In this document: positions 24,820 to 34,178 of the stretch, in pieces
Layout of the letters: the number at the start of each line of letters is the position of its first letter
How positions within the stretch are numbered: position 1 is the first letter of the stretch
NCBI GenBank assembly: GCA_964617825.1
Contig: CAZTWL010000006.1
Location: forward strand, 62,001 to 126,000
DNA length: 64,000 bases
Source of the DNA: VSJD01 sp964617825
Lineage (GTDB): Bacteria; Verrucomicrobiota; Kiritimatiellia; JAAZAB01
Reading direction: 5' to 3'
The notes under the pieces: generated by a model
Seen by the model: the letters and a program-made list of their open reading frames with translations, nothing else
Told to the model about the DNA's origin: nothing
Database searches by the model: none
Position numbers and translations under genes: made by a program

Positions 24820-27800
24820 ATGTTTCACAATGCCAAAAAGGCCGCCATTTTCGCAATCCTGCTCCTGGCCCTGGCGGGAATAGTTTCGGCGCGGATGTTT
24901 GAATCGTTCGAAGTCAATGTGCCCCCGCCAGGCTGGATCAAAACCAACCTTCTGTGCGGCTCGGGCTGGTACCAGCTTCCGTCCGGGTGTATGCCGATGC
25001 CCGGCTGGGGCAACGGCACCAGCAGCGTGCCGCCCGTGGCAGGCGCGGGGAGTCATGACGCCTACTGTTCATGGACTACCGGCGGCGGCGCCGGCGAGGG
25101 CTATCACAACGACCAGTGGCTGATTTCGCCCCGCCTTACGGGGCTGACGTCCACCTCCACGGTGAGCTACTGGACGCGGTTCATGTTCACGAACTTCCCG
25201 GATACGCTGTATGTTTGCATCTCCACCAACACCGCCAAACCCAGCGATTTCACCTTTGTAATCCAAACCAACATCTGGACTAGGGGCGGGCAAATCGGGC
25301 AATTCGGTCCCTGGACCAACACCGTCGTCAGCCTCGGCTCCCTGGGCATTCCGGCCGGCACCCCCATCTATATCGCCTTCCATGAATACGAATGGGACAA
25401 CACACATAATGGGTGCGCCATGGAGCTCGACGTGGTCTCCAGCGATCTAACGCCGCCTCCGGAGGCGCGGTTCGACAAAACGCAGCTCGCTTTCTCCACC
25501 GTCTACAGCAGTAATCCCGCTTCCCAGGCCGTGACGCTCGCCAACGTCGGCAGCGGCGATAATGTCTTTTTCTCCAACATGCTTTCCTACAGCCAAAGCC
25601 CGAGCGGCTGGGCTTCCCTCTCGGTCTCCACCGGCCACCTGAGCTTCGGCGAGAGCCAGGTCATTACCGTCCCCGTCAACGTGGCCGGCATGAGCACCGG
25701 CGTCTATTCCGCCATCCTATCGGCGACCGTGCCCGGCGCCAGCAGCTCTCCCCTGACCTTGCCGATCACGCTCACGATCGCGAAGGCGCCGCAGACGATC
25801 TCTCTTCCCTCCATCCCTTCCCAATATACTACGAACCGCATCCAACTCGCCGGCACGGCCGGCTCCGGGCTGCCGGTGAACTATGCGATCGCCAACGGGC
25901 CGGCCATCCTCTCGGACGGCACGAACCTTTCGTTCTCCGGCACCGGCTCCGTCACCCTCCTGGCCATGCAGGCGGGAAACGCAAACTGGAATGCCGCGCC
26001 AATCCTCACCAATACTTTCACGGTTTCAAAGTCCGCCGCCGAGCTCACTCTCGGCAGCCTCGTCCAAACCTATAACGGCTCGGCCCGGCCCGCGACCGCC
26101 TTAACCGTGCCGGAGGGACTTGTCGTACAACTGACCTATGATGGCTCCGCCTTGGCGCCGACCGACGTCGGTTCCTATGCCGTGACCGGCACGGTCGTGG
26201 ATTCCATCTATCAGGGCTCCGTCACGGGCCTTCTGAACGTGGTCAAGGCCCCGCAATCGATCGCGTTCCTTGCCCCAGGCGTCCAGCGCTCCACCAATAC
26301 CGTGTGCTTGAGTGCCACGGCCGACTCCGGCCTCCCCGTTTCCTTCTTCATGCTAAGCGGGCCCGGCACACTTTCCGGAGGAACCAACCTTTCATTTTCC
26401 GGGCTCGGCAGCGTGCAGCTCGCCGCCCTTCAGGCTGGCGATGGCAACTGGGAGGCGGCGCCAACGATCACCCAAACGATCGAAGTGATTGCCTCCCCCG
26501 CGGTCGTGACCCTCCAGTCGTTGAGGCAAACCTACTCCGGCACGGCCCGGCCGATTGATTTCCAAACAAGTCCGACGGGCCTGGCCGTGACGGTAACCTA
26601 CGACGGAAGTCTCACGCCCCCTATATCCGCCGGCAACTATGCGGTGACCGGCCTCGTCCATGACACGCTCTACGAGGGCCTCGCGGAAGGCGTCCTGATC
26701 GTAGCCAAAGCGGACCAGTCGATCGCCTTTCCCGCCCTCTCCACCACGGTTTGGACCAACATCGTGCAGCTGAGCGCCTCGGCCACCTCGGGATTGCCTG
26801 TTGGTTTTTCCATCCTGACCGGGCCGGCGATGCTCACGGGCGGCAGCAACCTCTCCTTTTTTGACACCGGCGCCGTCGCCGTCCTGGCCCAGCAGCCAGG
26901 GGACACCAACTGGAACGCGGCGCCGCAGGTGACGAATGTGTTCAACGTCGGCCGGGCTTTGCAAACCATCGCGTTCCCCAATCCGGGCGACCAGTTCGTG
27001 AACAGTGCGGTGCGCCTTGTCGCCACGGCCGACTCCGGTCTCGCCGTCTCCTTCGTCGTTCGTTCCGGCCCGGCCACGATTTCAGAAGACGTGTGGCTGA
27101 GCGTCACGGGCACAGGGACCGTTTCCATCGCCGCCAGCCAGGCCGGCGACCGGCTCTGGGAGCCCGCCGCCCAGACCAACGTCTCGTTCCTGGCGCTGGC
27201 GCCTGAGTCCCGCCCTCCGGCGCCGCGGAACGTGAGCGCCACGGAAGGCGCGTTCACCAACCGGATCAGAATTTTATGGCAGGCCGTTTCCAACGCTGCG
27301 CAGTATGACGTCTGGCGGAACACGCAACCGGAATCCGCGAGCGCAACGCCGCTCGCTGTCGTCGCGGCCAACTCTTCTGCCGCCCCGGTCGCCATGGCGT
27401 ATGACGATTATGCCATTCTCCCAAACACCTCTTACTACTACTGGGTCCGCGCGGAGGTGGATGGCCGGTGGAGCCTGTTTAGCGCCATAGCCTCAGGCTA
27501 CGCCGCCGGCGCCTTTCCGTCTGTCACCACTCTGGTTGACCTGGCCGTGACAGATTTCGTGTTCCTCCCCGTGAGAATGACCAATCTTACGCACGCGGGA
27601 ACGGTTTCCTGCTTCGTGCAGAACCACGGCCCCGATGCGCTTAGCCGTGGCGCCGTGCAACTGGACTTCCACCTGCGCGCTTCCGCCGGCGAGGAGGCGT
27701 GGATCGGCTGCATCCAAACCAACCTCACGCTATCCCCGGGACAGGAAGCGCTGATGGTGCTTACGCCGGCGCAACGCAAGGACGTTATCGTCCCGGCCGA

Positions 27801-28818
27801 CGTGCATGGCGCCTTTGTTCCCACCGCGCGCGTGCGCCACCTCACGGAGGCCATCGATCCGAACCCTTCCAATAACCTTGCCCTGGCCGCAGGCCGCGTG
27901 ATTGTTCAGGCTGGCGGAATCAATTCGCCGGGCCGCACACGCAACGACTTCGATGGCGACGGTCGCTCGGATGTGGCCATGTATTCTTCCGGCGAGGGGC
28001 GATGGGGCATCCTGCTTTCGGGGGCGCGATACGAGGTGTGCCGCATGGAGGAAAGCGGCGGGCAGAACAGGCGGGGAATTCCCGGAGACTACGATGGCGA
28101 TTCGGTCACGGACTTGGCGGTGTATGAGGCCGGCTCAGGCGAATTCGACGACTCGGGCTGGTGGAGTGTGTGGCCTTCCGCAGACCCATCCTTCCCGCTC
28201 AGTCTGCAGCTTGGCGGGGCCGGCTATGTTCCTGTTCCCGTCGACTTCGACGGCGATGGCCTTACGGATTTCGTGGCGTTTCGCGCCCTCGACGGCTGTT
28301 GGGTGGCGATGGGCGCCGCAACCGAGCTGCAGATCTACAAAATGTGGCTGGGTGGGGCGGAGGATGCGGCCTTTCCCGCCGATTACGATGGCGATAACAA
28401 GGCCGACCCGATGGTGTATGATCGGTTCACCGGGGAATGGCTCGGTTTGCTTTCAGGCAGCGGCTACCGGGCTTTCGGCGGATACTGGGGCGGTTCGGGC
28501 CTCGTGGCAATCCCTGCCGACTATGACGGCGACGGCAGGGCCGATCCGGCGCTCTATGACTCCGCCTCCGGCGTATGGTCATTTTTACTTTCGAATGGCG
28601 CGACCGGACCCATTGGCCAGAGCTATCTTTGGGCAACAGACGTATTTGGGGAGGCGGGAGGAATGCCGGTAGCCTCCGACTTCGACGGCGATGGAAAGGC
28701 CGATCCGGCCGTCTACAATCCGGTCACGACCATCTGGCAGGCGTTCTTCTCCTCACAGGGCTACGCCATGTTTTCCTGTGCCTTCGGCGGCCCCGGTTAC
28801 ATGCCGGTCGCGGAATGA
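24820..28818 (+). CDS. Large secreted modular protein with FG-GAP/VCBS C-terminus
   Basis: This 1332-residue protein has a signal peptide (residues 1-24). A choice-of-anchor-J-like N-terminal domain follows (FESFEVNVPPPGWIKT, WLISPRLTG; about 25-205). From about 325 to 795 come alternating Ig-like repeats: four copies of the 'SGLPV...GP..LS.GTNLSFSGTGSV...AGD.NW.AAP' type, and MBG-like copies with QTYNGSARP / TYDGSALAP. A fibronectin-III-like unit (PPAPRNVSATEG...YYYWVRAEVDG) lies at about 800-890, then a DUF11-like region. At least six FG-GAP/VCBS units with DxDGDGxxD calcium loops (DFDGDGRSDVAMY, DYDGDSVTDLAVY) fill the C-terminal 290 residues. It is an extracellular or surface protein for adhesion or matrix roles. 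A similar C-terminal unit survives as a fragment at 55859. Confidence 0.85.
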   Translation: MFHNAKKAAIFAILLLALAGIVSARMFESFEVNVPPPGWIKTNLLCGSGWYQLPSGCMPMPGWGNGTSSVPPVAGAGSHDAYCSWTTGGGAGEGYHNDQWLISPRLTGLTSTSTVSYWTRFMFTNFPDTLYVCISTNTAKPSDFTFVIQTNIWTRGGQIGQFGPWTNTVVSLGSLGIPAGTPIYIAFHEYEWDNTHNGCAMELDVVSSDLTPPPEARFDKTQLAFSTVYSSNPASQAVTLANVGSGDNVFFSNMLSYSQSPSGWASLSVSTGHLSFGESQVITVPVNVAGMSTGVYSAILSATVPGASSSPLTLPITLTIAKAPQTISLPSIPSQYTTNRIQLAGTAGSGLPVNYAIANGPAILSDGTNLSFSGTGSVTLLAMQAGNANWNAAPILTNTFTVSKSAAELTLGSLVQTYNGSARPATALTVPEGLVVQLTYDGSALAPTDVGSYAVTGTVVDSIYQGSVTGLLNVVKAPQSIAFLAPGVQRSTNTVCLSATADSGLPVSFFMLSGPGTLSGGTNLSFSGLGSVQLAALQAGDGNWEAAPTITQTIEVIASPAVVTLQSLRQTYSGTARPIDFQTSPTGLAVTVTYDGSLTPPISAGNYAVTGLVHDTLYEGLAEGVLIVAKADQSIAFPALSTTVWTNIVQLSASATSGLPVGFSILTGPAMLTGGSNLSFFDTGAVAVLAQQPGDTNWNAAPQVTNVFNVGRALQTIAFPNPGDQFVNSAVRLVATADSGLAVSFVVRSGPATISEDVWLSVTGTGTVSIAASQAGDRLWEPAAQTNVSFLALAPESRPPAPRNVSATEGAFTNRIRILWQAVSNAAQYDVWRNTQPESASATPLAVVAANSSAAPVAMAYDDYAILPNTSYYYWVRAEVDGRWSLFSAIASGYAAGAFPSVTTLVDLAVTDFVFLPVRMTNLTHAGTVSCFVQNHGPDALSRGAVQLDFHLRASAGEEAWIGCIQTNLTLSPGQEALMVLTPAQRKDVIVPADVHGAFVPTARVRHLTEAIDPNPSNNLALAAGRVIVQAGGINSPGRTRNDFDGDGRSDVAMYSSGEGRWGILLSGARYEVCRMEESGGQNRRGIPGDYDGDSVTDLAVYEAGSGEFDDSGWWSVWPSADPSFPLSLQLGGAGYVPVPVDFDGDGLTDFVAFRALDGCWVAMGAATELQIYKMWLGGAEDAAFPADYDGDNKADPMVYDRFTGEWLGLLSGSGYRAFGGYWGGSGLVAIPADYDGDGRADPALYDSASGVWSFLLSNGATGPIGQSYLWATDVFGEAGGMPVASDFDGDGKADPAVYNPVTTIWQAFFSSQGYAMFSCAFGGPGYMPVAE

Positions 28819-28835
28819 AATGCGCCCGCAACCAA

Positions 28836-29950
28836 GGGTCACATCTATACAAATTACATTGGCGATAGAATCCGATCGTAAATCTGCTTTAGTGACATAT
28901 CCTTTTCAAGACGATTTGCCATTCTCCGCATTGCGATATTCACCGCGACGGCCCGCAACCCTCCGACCGCCTCGCCAAGAGTCTTTTGCGTCATTCCGCA
29001 TTTGCGCCGCGCAACCAGCAACGCCAGGTCACGACCCCAATCCCCGCGCCTATCCCGGAATTGGTCCCACCGCTCGCCCTTCTCCTTTTCCACCGCCCTA
29101 ACCACATCCTCAAACGAGAACCGAACACGTAAAGCTTTCAGTCCAGGCTGCTCGCCTTCATCCCCTTCCGCCACTTGGCGAACACGCGCCAAAAACGTTT
29201 TCGTCCCCAATACCGCACCGGCATGCAACGCCAGCCATGGCGATTCTTTTTGCTGCCCCTTTATTTGGCTCTCCACCTCGCGCCGATAGATCTCTTCCGG
29301 CCGCCGCCCCTTCCTCCTCAATCTTCCCAATAACACGCGCCTCGTCAACCATTCCGCTCCGCGCTCGTATCCCGCATAGGCGCCATAAGAACTCCATTTA
29401 TACCCCCTCAAAACCGCCAACCAACGCCCCTCTTCTTCAGCGCTCGGCTCTGCCCTTCGTCCCGCATTATATTGCTTCCGGTCCGCCTTCCCCAATCCCA
29501 AGCCAGTCACGCGCACCGGATTCAAATGCAAATATTGGCTTACTTCCAGACCCCACGCGCCTTTTTCCACCAAAACACTATGAAACCGCCCTTGAAACAG
29601 GTGACCGCTGCTCTCATGCCGTTTGTTGAACCACACGCTATAACTCACGTTCAGCCATTGGATTGCCTGGCTGACATTGGCCTCCGGCGTCTCGATCAGC
29701 AAGTGGTAATGATTGGTCATCAGCACGTACGCATGCACGCGCACTTGATGCCGTTCGATCATCTCGCCAATCAAATCGAGGAAATGAGCCCGATCTCGAT
29801 TATCATTATAGATTGCCTGCCGCTTGTTCCCTCGGGCGCTTATATGATACCACCCGCCAGCCAGATTGATGCGTAATGGCCTTGTCATGCATCCCTTGTA
29901 CTCGTCATTCACCCCGCAAGTCAAGTATGTATTATGTATAGATGTGACCC
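28836..29950. mobile_element. Complete RAYT element with 16-bp inverted ends
   Basis: GGGTCACATCTATACA at 28836-28851 is perfectly inverted at 29935-29950 (TGTATAGATGTGACCC); the similarity extends imperfectly to about 25 bases. The element encloses only the tyrosine transposase gene. A second copy at 42846-43055 shares the ends plus short extra bases (AACCAA on the left, CCAATTCA on the right), which gives the true borders as about 28830-29957. No target-site duplication is seen. Confidence 0.75.
28854..29888 (-). CDS. REP-associated tyrosine transposase (Y1_Tnp/IS200-like)
   Basis: This 344-residue protein starts MTRPLRINLAGGWYHISARG. It has the HUH-type motif NHYHLLIETP for metal binding and the catalytic Tyr region VSQYLHLNPVR. 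The C-terminal part has a helix-turn-helix (GMTQKTLGEAVGGLRAVAVN). Such enzymes cut and rejoin single-stranded DNA at palindromic sites. The start at 29888 is chosen to match the family's usual MxRPLR start. It is intact and flanked by perfect inverted ends, so the element may still move; the second copy at 42.9 kb supports recent movement. Confidence 0.9.
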   Translation of the reverse strand: MTRPLRINLAGGWYHISARGNKRQAIYNDNRDRAHFLDLIGEMIERHQVRVHAYVLMTNHYHLLIETPEANVSQAIQWLNVSYSVWFNKRHESSGHLFQGRFHSVLVEKGAWGLEVSQYLHLNPVRVTGLGLGKADRKQYNAGRRAEPSAEEEGRWLAVLRGYKWSSYGAYAGYERGAEWLTRRVLLGRLRRKGRRPEEIYRREVESQIKGQQKESPWLALHAGAVLGTKTFLARVRQVAEGDEGEQPGLKALRVRFSFEDVVRAVEKEKGERWDQFRDRRGDWGRDLALLVARRKCGMTQKTLGEAVGGLRAVAVNIAMRRMANRLEKDMSLKQIYDRILSPM

Positions 29951-30049
29951 CAATTCACTATTCCGCGAAGTCGTGTGGCCCATGCCATCCAATCGGCGCC
30001 GGTGAATGGGTTTCACCCGGATGTGAGGGGCGGACAAATCCCGCAGCCT

Positions 30050-31417
30050 CTACTTTTTACCCGCGGGGGAGACGGGCCGCGGCCCTGCAGATCTCTTCGG
30101 CTTCCCCTTGCGGAGGGTCGGGCTCCCGGCGGTTTTGGCTGCCCTCTTATCCGGCTCCGACAGCGCCAGCAGCAGGCCGATCCCGATACACGCGGTCACC
30201 AGGCTGCTCCCGCCGTGGCTGATAAACGGCAGGGTGATGCCGGTGAGCGGCAGGGCCTTGATCACGCCGCCGATATTCAGCAGGACCTGGAAGGCCATCG
30301 TGGTCACAATTCCCGCGGCCAGCAGCCTGCCGAACGGGTCGGGACTCGTTCCCGCAATCCGGTAACCCCGGGTAAAGAGCAGCAGGTAGCCCGCGAGAAC
30401 AATGCCGCACCCGGCATACCCCAGCTCCTCGCCGATGACCGCATAAATAAAATCAGAAGAGGCAATCGGAATTAACCGGGGCGAGCCGCTGCCCAAGCCG
30501 ACGCCCCACAGCCCGCCGGCATACAGGGCCGACAGGGACTGCAGGATCTGCCAGCTTTTCCCGGTGGGATTGACAAACGGGGCCAGCCACGCCGCGAACC
30601 GCGCCTGACCGTGCGCGGAAAAAATGAAAATGGCAACCCCCAGCGCCCCCGCTCCGAGAAACCCCAAAGTCAGATACGACACACGCCCCGTTGCCGCCAC
30701 CAGGAGCACCAGCAGCACGGCATTGAGCAGCACCAGCATGCCGAGATCGCGCTGCAGAAGGAGCATCCCCATGGGCGCGGCCCAGCCCACCAGCAGCGGA
30801 ACCCATGGCAGGAATCCCCGGGGCGCACCCGCCCCTTCTTTGCGCCAGCGGGCGAGGGTTCCTGCCAGGAATATGATCAGCAGGATTTTGATGAGTTCCG
30901 CCGGGTTGGTATACCCGGGCATGAACAGGGCGCCGCGGTAGCGTTGGCCCAGGAACAGGATCGCGCCCATGAGGATTGCCGCCAGCAGCGCGCAGGGGAA
31001 AGCCAGCGGCTCCAGCAGACGGAACCGCCTCCCCCGGAAGCATACCGTGACGGTGAGCATGAGGGCAAACGCCGCGGGAAAGACATAGGTGGCCGGCTTG
31101 CCCGGAACCGGGATCGCAAAGGTCCCCAGGCGGAACTGGATAAGCATGCCGAGACCGGCGAGAAAAAATACCGCGGCCGGCAACAGCGGGTCGCCGCGAA
31201 ACTTGATCAGCACAAGGATCAAATGCAGGATCAGCATGGCGCCGAGGTAGACCAGGAGCGGCAGACTGTCCTGCCAGTGAAGCGGCAAGTTCCCTGTTTT
31301 ATGAGCGGTCACCAGCAGGTATCCCGCCAGGATGGACAGGAATGACCAGAAGAAAAGCGAGCGTTCCTGGCGGCGTTGGCGCCAGGCATCACGAATTGTG
31401 AATGGCGAGCGACTCAT
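30050..31417 (-). CDS. FtsW/RodA/SpoVE-family peptidoglycan glycosyltransferase
   Basis: This 455-residue integral membrane protein has about ten hydrophobic segments. SEDS landmarks are present: YTNPAELIKI (the usual 'QPSE...K' region), LLLQRDLG (D in the catalytic loop), SSDFIYAVIGEELGYAG and the terminal PLTGITLPFISHGGSS. It polymerises glycan strands of peptidoglycan from lipid II and works with a class B PBP, whose gene lies 37 bases upstream in the same direction. The pair resembles the FtsW-PbpA pairs of actinobacteria more than a dcw cluster. Whether it serves division or elongation is open. AGGACACC lies before the ATG. Confidence 0.85.
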   Translation of the reverse strand: MSRSPFTIRDAWRQRRQERSLFFWSFLSILAGYLLVTAHKTGNLPLHWQDSLPLLVYLGAMLILHLILVLIKFRGDPLLPAAVFFLAGLGMLIQFRLGTFAIPVPGKPATYVFPAAFALMLTVTVCFRGRRFRLLEPLAFPCALLAAILMGAILFLGQRYRGALFMPGYTNPAELIKILLIIFLAGTLARWRKEGAGAPRGFLPWVPLLVGWAAPMGMLLLQRDLGMLVLLNAVLLVLLVAATGRVSYLTLGFLGAGALGVAIFIFSAHGQARFAAWLAPFVNPTGKSWQILQSLSALYAGGLWGVGLGSGSPRLIPIASSDFIYAVIGEELGYAGCGIVLAGYLLLFTRGYRIAGTSPDPFGRLLAAGIVTTMAFQVLLNIGGVIKALPLTGITLPFISHGGSSLVTACIGIGLLLALSEPDKRAAKTAGSPTLRKGKPKRSAGPRPVSPAGKK

Positions 31418-31454
31418 GGTGTCCTAAATTCCGGGCACGAAGCCGGACGTCCCT

Positions 31455-33077
31455 TTAAAATTCGCGATGCGGGTTCAGGATGTTCTTCCCGGGGCCATCC
31501 CGTTCGGGCGATGGCTCCGGCTTGGCCTCAAGCAGCCCCAGCTTTTTTGCCTCCTTCACCAGCCCAGTGGCCACCGGGAGCGCGACGGCGGCGCCGTAGC
31601 CGCCGTGTTCAATAATGACCGCAATCGCCAGCGCCGGCCGTTCCACGGGGGCCAGGCAGACAAACCACGAATGATCGGCTCCGTCTGGAACCTGGGCCGT
31701 GCCGGTTTTTCCCGCGATCGGCAGGTCTTTCAGGTTCGCCTCCTGGCCCGTGCCATGCTCCACCGCCTCCCGCATGAGCTGTTTCAGCTTTTCCGCGACG
31801 CCGGGATCCATGATGGCGTCGAGCAGGCGGGGCGGCGTCCGCATCGCCAGCCGCGGAGCATAGGGCCGGCCGCCATGGGCAATCGCCGCCGCGACCAGCG
31901 CCATGTGCAGGGGCGTCACCAGCAAGGCGCCCTGACCGATGGATTGCTGGGCAAGGCTGCCCGGATCTTCCGGGCGGACGACGGGCCAGACGCTTTGACG
32001 AACGGCAATAGCGCCCGAGGATCCTTCGAACAGCGTCAGCGGCTGATTGAACAGGAAGCGCTCGGCCGCGCGGTTCAGCCGCTGGCTGCCGAGCCTGACA
32101 CCTAACCGGGCAAAAAAGACATTGGACGAGCGGGCAAATCCCTTCTCAAGCCCGATGCGGCCCCATCCCGGCCAGGCTTGTCCCCGGCGCTGGTACTCGT
32201 AATATTCATGATCCCGGATCGGCCGGTGGCGGGGCCCCGGCGGCGTGTATCCCTCCGGCGGGCAGTCCAACAGATCCGCAAATCCGTTTTCCACCGCGCA
32301 GGCGGCCACCATGATTTTAATGACCGAGCCGGCCGGATAGACCCCCTGGGTTGCGCGGTTCAGGAGCGGGGACGCGCGTTTTACCCCCTCGTTGAACAGG
32401 GACGCATCAAGGCTTTCGGGATTGAAGGCAGGCGCGCTGGCCAGCACGAGCAGGGAGCCGTCCTGCGGTTGAATGGCCACGACGGCGCCGGGCCTGCCCC
32501 GCAACAGCGCGACCGCTGTTTCCTGCAGCCGCGCGTCGAGGGTCAGGCCGAGAGCGTTGCCTTCGGCCTTCCGGCGGTTCAGGATGTTCATGCCGAACCT
32601 TCCCAGCTCGTCGCGGGAGGCAAGGGTGGAGCCGTTCAGAAACGTGTTGTCAGCGGCTTCCAGTCCCGACAGGCCGAACATCGGGTCGGCGTAGCCGACC
32701 AGATGGCAGAAGCTCCGGCCGCGGGGATAGCGGCGCAGAAGGGGATCCGGACGGACACTGAGGGCCAGTTCAATGCCGTTGCGGTCAAAAATGCGGCCTC
32801 GGATCATCTCGTTGGCGGGATTGACCGGCCGGCGGCTGTATTTGCGCATGAAGTCCATGAACGCAGGCCGGGAAAACCCCGCCAGCTGCCAGGTGGCCTG
32901 GTACAGAAAAAACGCAACGAACAGCAGGACGACGCAGCGCAGCAGCCGGCGCAGGCCTGTTCCGGCGGCAGGCTTCGCCGGGGCCGCAGCGCGGCTGTAC
33001 CGGAATCCGAGCGCCAGGGTCCAGAAACAGAAAAGAAAAAAGACGAGGGTGAGAAGACTGTTGAGTGCTTGATGCAT
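31455..33077 (-). CDS. Class B penicillin-binding protein (transpeptidase)
   Basis: This 540-residue protein has two hydrophobic segments at its N-terminus (about 8-25 and 45-63); class B PBPs normally have one. The transpeptidase domain has S251-x-x-K254 (GSVIK), S317-S-N319 (SxN motif in RSSNVF) and K457-T-G459 (AGKTGTAQVP). It cross-links peptidoglycan outside the membrane as the partner of the SEDS protein downstream. The N-terminal dimerisation region (residues 80-170) includes EMIRGRIFDRNGIELA, usual for this class. It is shorter than typical FtsI and fits the PbpA type. Confidence 0.88.
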   Translation of the reverse strand: MHQALNSLLTLVFFLFCFWTLALGFRYSRAAAPAKPAAGTGLRRLLRCVVLLFVAFFLYQATWQLAGFSRPAFMDFMRKYSRRPVNPANEMIRGRIFDRNGIELALSVRPDPLLRRYPRGRSFCHLVGYADPMFGLSGLEAADNTFLNGSTLASRDELGRFGMNILNRRKAEGNALGLTLDARLQETAVALLRGRPGAVVAIQPQDGSLLVLASAPAFNPESLDASLFNEGVKRASPLLNRATQGVYPAGSVIKIMVAACAVENGFADLLDCPPEGYTPPGPRHRPIRDHEYYEYQRRGQAWPGWGRIGLEKGFARSSNVFFARLGVRLGSQRLNRAAERFLFNQPLTLFEGSSGAIAVRQSVWPVVRPEDPGSLAQQSIGQGALLVTPLHMALVAAAIAHGGRPYAPRLAMRTPPRLLDAIMDPGVAEKLKQLMREAVEHGTGQEANLKDLPIAGKTGTAQVPDGADHSWFVCLAPVERPALAIAVIIEHGGYGAAVALPVATGLVKEAKKLGLLEAKPEPSPERDGPGKNILNPHREF

Positions 33078-33246
33078 CAGCCGCCTGTGGGCCGTTGACA
33101 GGGAACGCTGTCAACCGGCGTCGAAACATCGGACACGACAATTCTGAACAAGCGTATTCATCGCCGGCAACCTGTCAAATTCTGGAGAAAATATCAAGAG
33201 CGAAGTGAAGCACTGTTTAACTATTGCCGGTTTTGAAAACAAGGTG

Positions 33247-33274
33247 TTGCCAAACCTCGCGTGCGCCTTATACT
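33247..33274 (+). promoter_or_regulatory. Likely promoter of the 3D-domain gene
   Basis: TTGCCA at 33247-33252 and TATACT at 33269-33274 are spaced by 16 bases and lie 88 bases upstream of the start codon at 33362. Confidence 0.45.
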
Positions 33275-33361
33275 TTAAAAGAATATTGCGGTCGCCCTTG
33301 CCAGGCGTGTTCCCAGGCGCCGCGGAGGGAACGGGCCGCAGTTCCGGGATCATGTCATTCA

Positions 33362-33820
33362 ATGAATAGCGTTCGCGAGTTGCTGAAAGGCGCCGGTTGG
33401 ACCTGCGCCCTGGTCCTCATCACCTTGAACGCCGGCTGCGCGTCCATCCGGCCGCCGGCCGGCGCCAAGGCGGTTGAAAGAAAGCTGCTCGTCACGGCAT
33501 ACTGTAAGTGCCAGTCCTGCTGCGGCTGGGAACGGTCATGGTTCGGGCGCCCGGTGTATACCAGCGGTCCGGCCAAGGGCAAGCCGAAGAAAGTCGGCGT
33601 CACCGCCAGCGGCGCGAAGGCCGGGAAGGGAACGATTGCCGCCGATTTGTCCCTTTACCCCTTCAAAACGATCATGTATGTCCCGGGATATGGCTATGGC
33701 CGGGTCGAGGATTGCGGGGGTGGGGTCAAGGGCGATCATATCGAGGTGTTTTTCGGCTCGCACAGCCAGGCGCTCAACTGGGGCAGGCGAACCCGGAATG
33801 TGAAGATCTGGCTGCCGTAA
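33362..33820 (+). CDS. 3D-domain (MltA/RpfB-like) lipoprotein
   Basis: This 152-residue protein has a signal peptide ending in the lipobox-like LNAGC at about residues 20-24. The mature part is a 3D domain: LLVTAYCKCQSCCGW, GVTASGAKAGKGTIAAD, then YGRVEDCGGGVKGDHIEVFF. The three Asp residues of the name are in AADLS, VEDCGG and KGDHIE. 3D domains form the double-psi barrel of lytic transglycosylases and related wall enzymes. An extra pair of cysteines near TAYC is common in secreted members. The gene diverges from the PBP gene, so it probably acts in cell-wall turnover. Confidence 0.8.
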   Translation: MNSVRELLKGAGWTCALVLITLNAGCASIRPPAGAKAVERKLLVTAYCKCQSCCGWERSWFGRPVYTSGPAKGKPKKVGVTASGAKAGKGTIAADLSLYPFKTIMYVPGYGYGRVEDCGGGVKGDHIEVFFGSHSQALNWGRRTRNVKIWLP

Positions 33821-34134
33821 GAAACGACCCCGGCGGTATGCCCGCGCCCTTCCATCGCAGCGATCTTTTCTTTCAACCTTGCTGCATCCTGCTCCCGTGT
33901 TAGTGTGTCCTGGAAATAGCGATGTGGCGATTTGATGGCCGCGATAAAAGCCGCCAAATCAAATTCGAACCAGACCGCCCGTCCCTTGCTTCCTGCTTCG
34001 CGAACAAGCGCCAAGTTCGTGAAGTAGTCGAACAAGGGGCAAATCCTGCCTGGGAGCCCCGAAGCCTATTGTGGGGGATGAAAATGGTAACGGGAAATGA
34101 GTTCCAAACGGTTGATAATAAAGGCTGAAGGCAG
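33821..34134. other. No confident gene
   Basis: A minus-strand frame overlaps this stretch (33736-34035, containing WFEFDLAAFIAAIKSPHRYF). It could be a gene remnant, but it starts at a TTG without a good ribosome binding site and overlaps the 3D-domain gene. No family is recognised. Confidence 0.3.
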
Positions 34135-34178
34135 GGTGGCGAGACTCGGAATCGAACCGAGGACACGCGGATTTTCAG
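34135..34178 (-). other. 3' half of a tRNA-Phe gene (probable att scar)
   Basis: The minus strand reads CTGAAAATCCGCGTGTCCTC followed by GGTTCGATTCCGAGTCTCGCC and ACC. This is the anticodon loop (GAA), variable loop, T-arm and acceptor 3' strand of tRNA-Phe. The 5' half is absent. Next to it, GGGTTTTCAGC-N8-GCTGAAAATCC forms an inverted pair around the anticodon-loop position, the geometry of a tyrosine-recombinase core site. Integrative elements duplicate just such 3' halves. No integrase gene is seen in the window. Confidence 0.65.

Noticed and set aside
33736..34035. 99-residue minus frame near the tRNA scar
   Set aside because: It has a TTG start without a good ribosome binding site, overlaps the 3D-domain gene and matches no recognised family.
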